Source: Chordibacter sp038110535
GTDB taxonomy: Bacteria; Verrucomicrobiota; Verrucomicrobiia; Opitutales; Seribacteraceae
Reading direction: 5' to 3'
Assembly (NCBI GenBank): GCA_038110535.1
Contig: JAYNJW010000027.1
Span: 1-24,338 of the forward strand
Length of the DNA: 24,338 nucleotides
The position numbers and the translations under genes were made by a program. The notes beneath the pieces were generated by a model that saw nothing but the letters and a program-made list of their open reading frames with translations, was not told where the DNA came from and searched no databases. Of this stretch, positions 22,531 to 24,338 are shown one piece after another. Each line of letters starts with the position of its first letter. Positions within the stretch are counted from its first letter, which is position 1.

Positions 22531-24318
22531 CTAAACCCCTGTCAGAAGTATCTTGAGAGCTTTGTTTTTGGGGATTTCTTTCTTATTTTCCCTGCCTTCG
22601 TATTCAAAAGAAAATCCCTGAAATGGAAATATCCTACCGTACGACACATATCGATTGAAGCTCATGCCTGAGGTATTGGTAGGTGTAATCATCATCTTAT
22701 TATTGCCATAAGGGAAGCCCATTACCGTGGCAGACTTAAGGGAACCAAACTTTTGACCTTTGAATTTATTGCTAATCGTAGCCCATTTTTCTTTATAGGG
22801 ATAGGCACGACTTTTTCCAGATTCAGGCTGCATGATCAGGGTACCGTCTCCGATGTATGGCATAATCTCATCCATTTGTTTATTCTTTGAATCAGGTACA
22901 AATCCTGGGACTGAAACAACTATACTAAATCGAGTGGGCCATTCCTCTCCGCCTGGATCCCTGACTTTCCCCCAGAAAAGTAAGCCTTTTGAGTTTAACT
23001 CAATGTCATACTGAAAAGTTCCACCATTTGAGAAAGATCCTGTGAGGGTGGTTTTCTCCCGATTCATGGATGGTTCGGGAGGAGAATTGAAGCTAATAAT
23101 GGGGCGTCCTTTTTTACGCCATTTTTTTGGGTTTGTTTTATCGGTGTATTCAGCTCTCAATCCTACACCAAAGGTTTTGGATGAAACTTTTGGGTTATCA
23201 CTTTTTAACCAGATTTTTAATGAGGTTCCAGAAGAACTTAATGCTACATCAAACCTTTCAGTCTGAATCACACTATTGTATCCTTTAAATGTACCATTGG
23301 CAAAGTATCCAATCTTTCCTCCCTTGGCGGGAATGGTTGTAGGAGCACGATTTGCGGTTAAGCTCTTTCTCCGAAGTGCTTCCAGTAAGGCCTGGCTTTC
23401 TTTACTGAACCTGTCCCAGGTGAGTTCCAGAGGTTGGCTTTTGCCTGCTAAGGTTATGGTGACACCGGAATCATCTGCATCAATAAAGTTTGCAGAAATG
23501 GTAACCCCTTCGGTGTTTTTAAATTGGTGGACTTTGTCGAGGTCCTGGTCGGATACTGACGGAACCTTCATTGTCTTACGCAAATCTGCAAATGCCTTAA
23601 TCGCTTTTTTTCTCTCGTCGTTCAGCGTTTTTAGTTTTTTTGCCAGAGCAATGGCTTGGGGGGAAAGATTTTCCTGATCAATTTGAACCTCCTGATCCGA
23701 ACTGGTCAGTACGCTCAGTTCTCCACCTTCAAATTCAATGAATTTTGCCCGTAAAGCCCGGTCATCTGCACTGACCCAGACCTGCATCGCATCGAGGTCA
23801 AGCGGGCCATCTGGATCGGTTCCCTCAATTGATTCTTCCTTTTCTTGATTCACAACTGGTTGCTGCGGATACGGTGCTGGGGTAGGGGTTACCCCATTCT
23901 TTTCATCGAGAAGCCTGCGGGCGAGGTTTTTGGATTCCTGACTTAGGTTTCCCAGAGAAAGCTCAAAAGGTTGTCCATTCCAGAGCAATCTTACCGTCGA
24001 ATCTGTCGCTCCCAGAAACTGTGCCTGAATTACTCTGCCCTGCAGATCTTTCCACGCATGCAGGTTTGCAGGTTTTGCGGGGGCAGATTCCGATCTTAAT
24101 TTAATTGCAAGTGCCTTGGAGAATGCACTGAGCGAGTTGATCGGGAGATCGAGTTCCTGCCCTTGCATAGAGATGGTAAGAGTATCTGCACTACAGCGAA
24201 CGAATTCCGCCTCAATTTGCTGACCATTGGTATCAGTCCAGATATAGGTTTTTGCAGGTAATAAAGAAAGAGGTAGCAAAAGGGCTAGTCCGAGGAGGAA
24301 ATGGGAGATTGGATACAT
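22531..24318 (-). CDS. Secreted SHD1-repeat protein of unknown function
   Basis: A 595-residue protein with a signal peptide (about 1-22, hydrophobic 7-20, LPA-KT). It has four copies of an SHD1-like unit of about 50 residues at roughly 25-74, 87-136, 179-230 and 264-316. Each copy has an aromatic strand, a polar turn, a strand of the AEF or AQF type, then an L-x-x-LS helix that ends KAL, RRL, KKL or EAL. Such repeats, named after yeast Sla1 homology domain 1, are frequent in Planctomycetes and Verrucomicrobia exported proteins. The C-terminal part (about 330-595) is beta-rich, with no family that I recognise. Ligand and role are unknown. The start ATG is clear and no partner gene is adjacent in the window. 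Confidence 0.85.
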   Translation of the reverse strand: MYPISHFLLGLALLLPLSLLPAKTYIWTDTNGQQIEAEFVRCSADTLTISMQGQELDLPINSLSAFSKALAIKLRSESAPAKPANLHAWKDLQGRVIQAQFLGATDSTVRLLWNGQPFELSLGNLSQESKNLARRLLDEKNGVTPTPAPYPQQPVVNQEKEESIEGTDPDGPLDLDAMQVWVSADDRALRAKFIEFEGGELSVLTSSDQEVQIDQENLSPQAIALAKKLKTLNDERKKAIKAFADLRKTMKVPSVSDQDLDKVHQFKNTEGVTISANFIDADDSGVTITLAGKSQPLELTWDRFSKESQALLEALRRKSLTANRAPTTIPAKGGKIGYFANGTFKGYNSVIQTERFDVALSSSGTSLKIWLKSDNPKVSSKTFGVGLRAEYTDKTNPKKWRKKGRPIISFNSPPEPSMNREKTTLTGSFSNGGTFQYDIELNSKGLLFWGKVRDPGGEEWPTRFSIVVSVPGFVPDSKNKQMDEIMPYIGDGTLIMQPESGKSRAYPYKEKWATISNKFKGQKFGSLKSATVMGFPYGNNKMMITPTNTSGMSFNRYVSYGRIFPFQGFSFEYEGRENKKEIPKNKALKILLTGV

Positions 24319-24338
24319 AGAAACTATTTCTCTTTGGC

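Noticed and set aside
22335..22671. Short plus-strand open frames after tRNA-Lys
   Set aside because: Cys/Leu-rich translations without motifs, and one runs into the SHD1 gene on the opposite strand.

Overview
This looks like an ordinary chromosomal stretch from a Gram-negative member of the PVC group, most likely a marine Verrucomicrobiota bacterium (Opitutales/Puniceicoccales-like). That placement is inference. It rests on an outer-membrane LPS transport protein next to LptB, a four-copy SHD1 repeat protein of a type common in Planctomycetes/Verrucomicrobia, a large secreted protein with cadherin-like and thrombospondin-type-3 repeats plus a Trp-rich C-terminal module, HPr kinase in a Gram-negative setting, and a lineage-type unknown protein after dnaA. 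No transposase, integrase, phage gene, CRISPR array or rRNA was found. Genes are densely packed on both strands.

Layout. 1-1778: 3' part of a large repeat-rich secreted protein, cut by the window edge. 1876-3147: membrane-anchored YfgM-like/FKBP fusion. 3192-4692 (minus): a three-gene unit encoding a DUF4013-type membrane protein, an FmdB zinc ribbon and a DJ-1/PfpI protein. 4733-6276 (plus): polyprenyl diphosphate synthase, stop-start coupled to a methyltransferase-like protein. 6282-7916 (minus): MBL-fold hydrolase followed by a DEDDy (RNase D-like) exonuclease. 8024-9193: PilT-family ATPase. 9218-12637 (plus): membrane-anchored MsrB, an LptC/LptA-like protein, LptB and HPr kinase. 12638-13068: AT-rich non-coding region with DnaA boxes, a candidate oriC or dnaA control region. 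13069-15042: dnaA and a small unknown gene. 15067-19732 (minus): nadE, hemL and a secreted unknown protein. 19780-22097 (plus): maf, an anchored Pro-rich unknown protein and a SIMPL-domain protein. 22185-22260: tRNA-Lys(CUU) with encoded CCA. 22531-24318 (minus): SHD1-repeat protein.

The window is mainly housekeeping: replication initiation, NAD, heme and isoprenoid synthesis, LPS export, protein folding and repair at the envelope, and nucleotide-pool cleaning. The parts most likely to reward study are the YfgM-like/FKBP fusion (a one-chain parallel to the PpiD-YfgM chaperone pair of E. coli), the LptC/LptA-like-LptB-HprK cluster, the repeat protein at the left edge, and the ispA-linked methyltransferase-like gene. 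I did not find a clearly new defence or mobile system.
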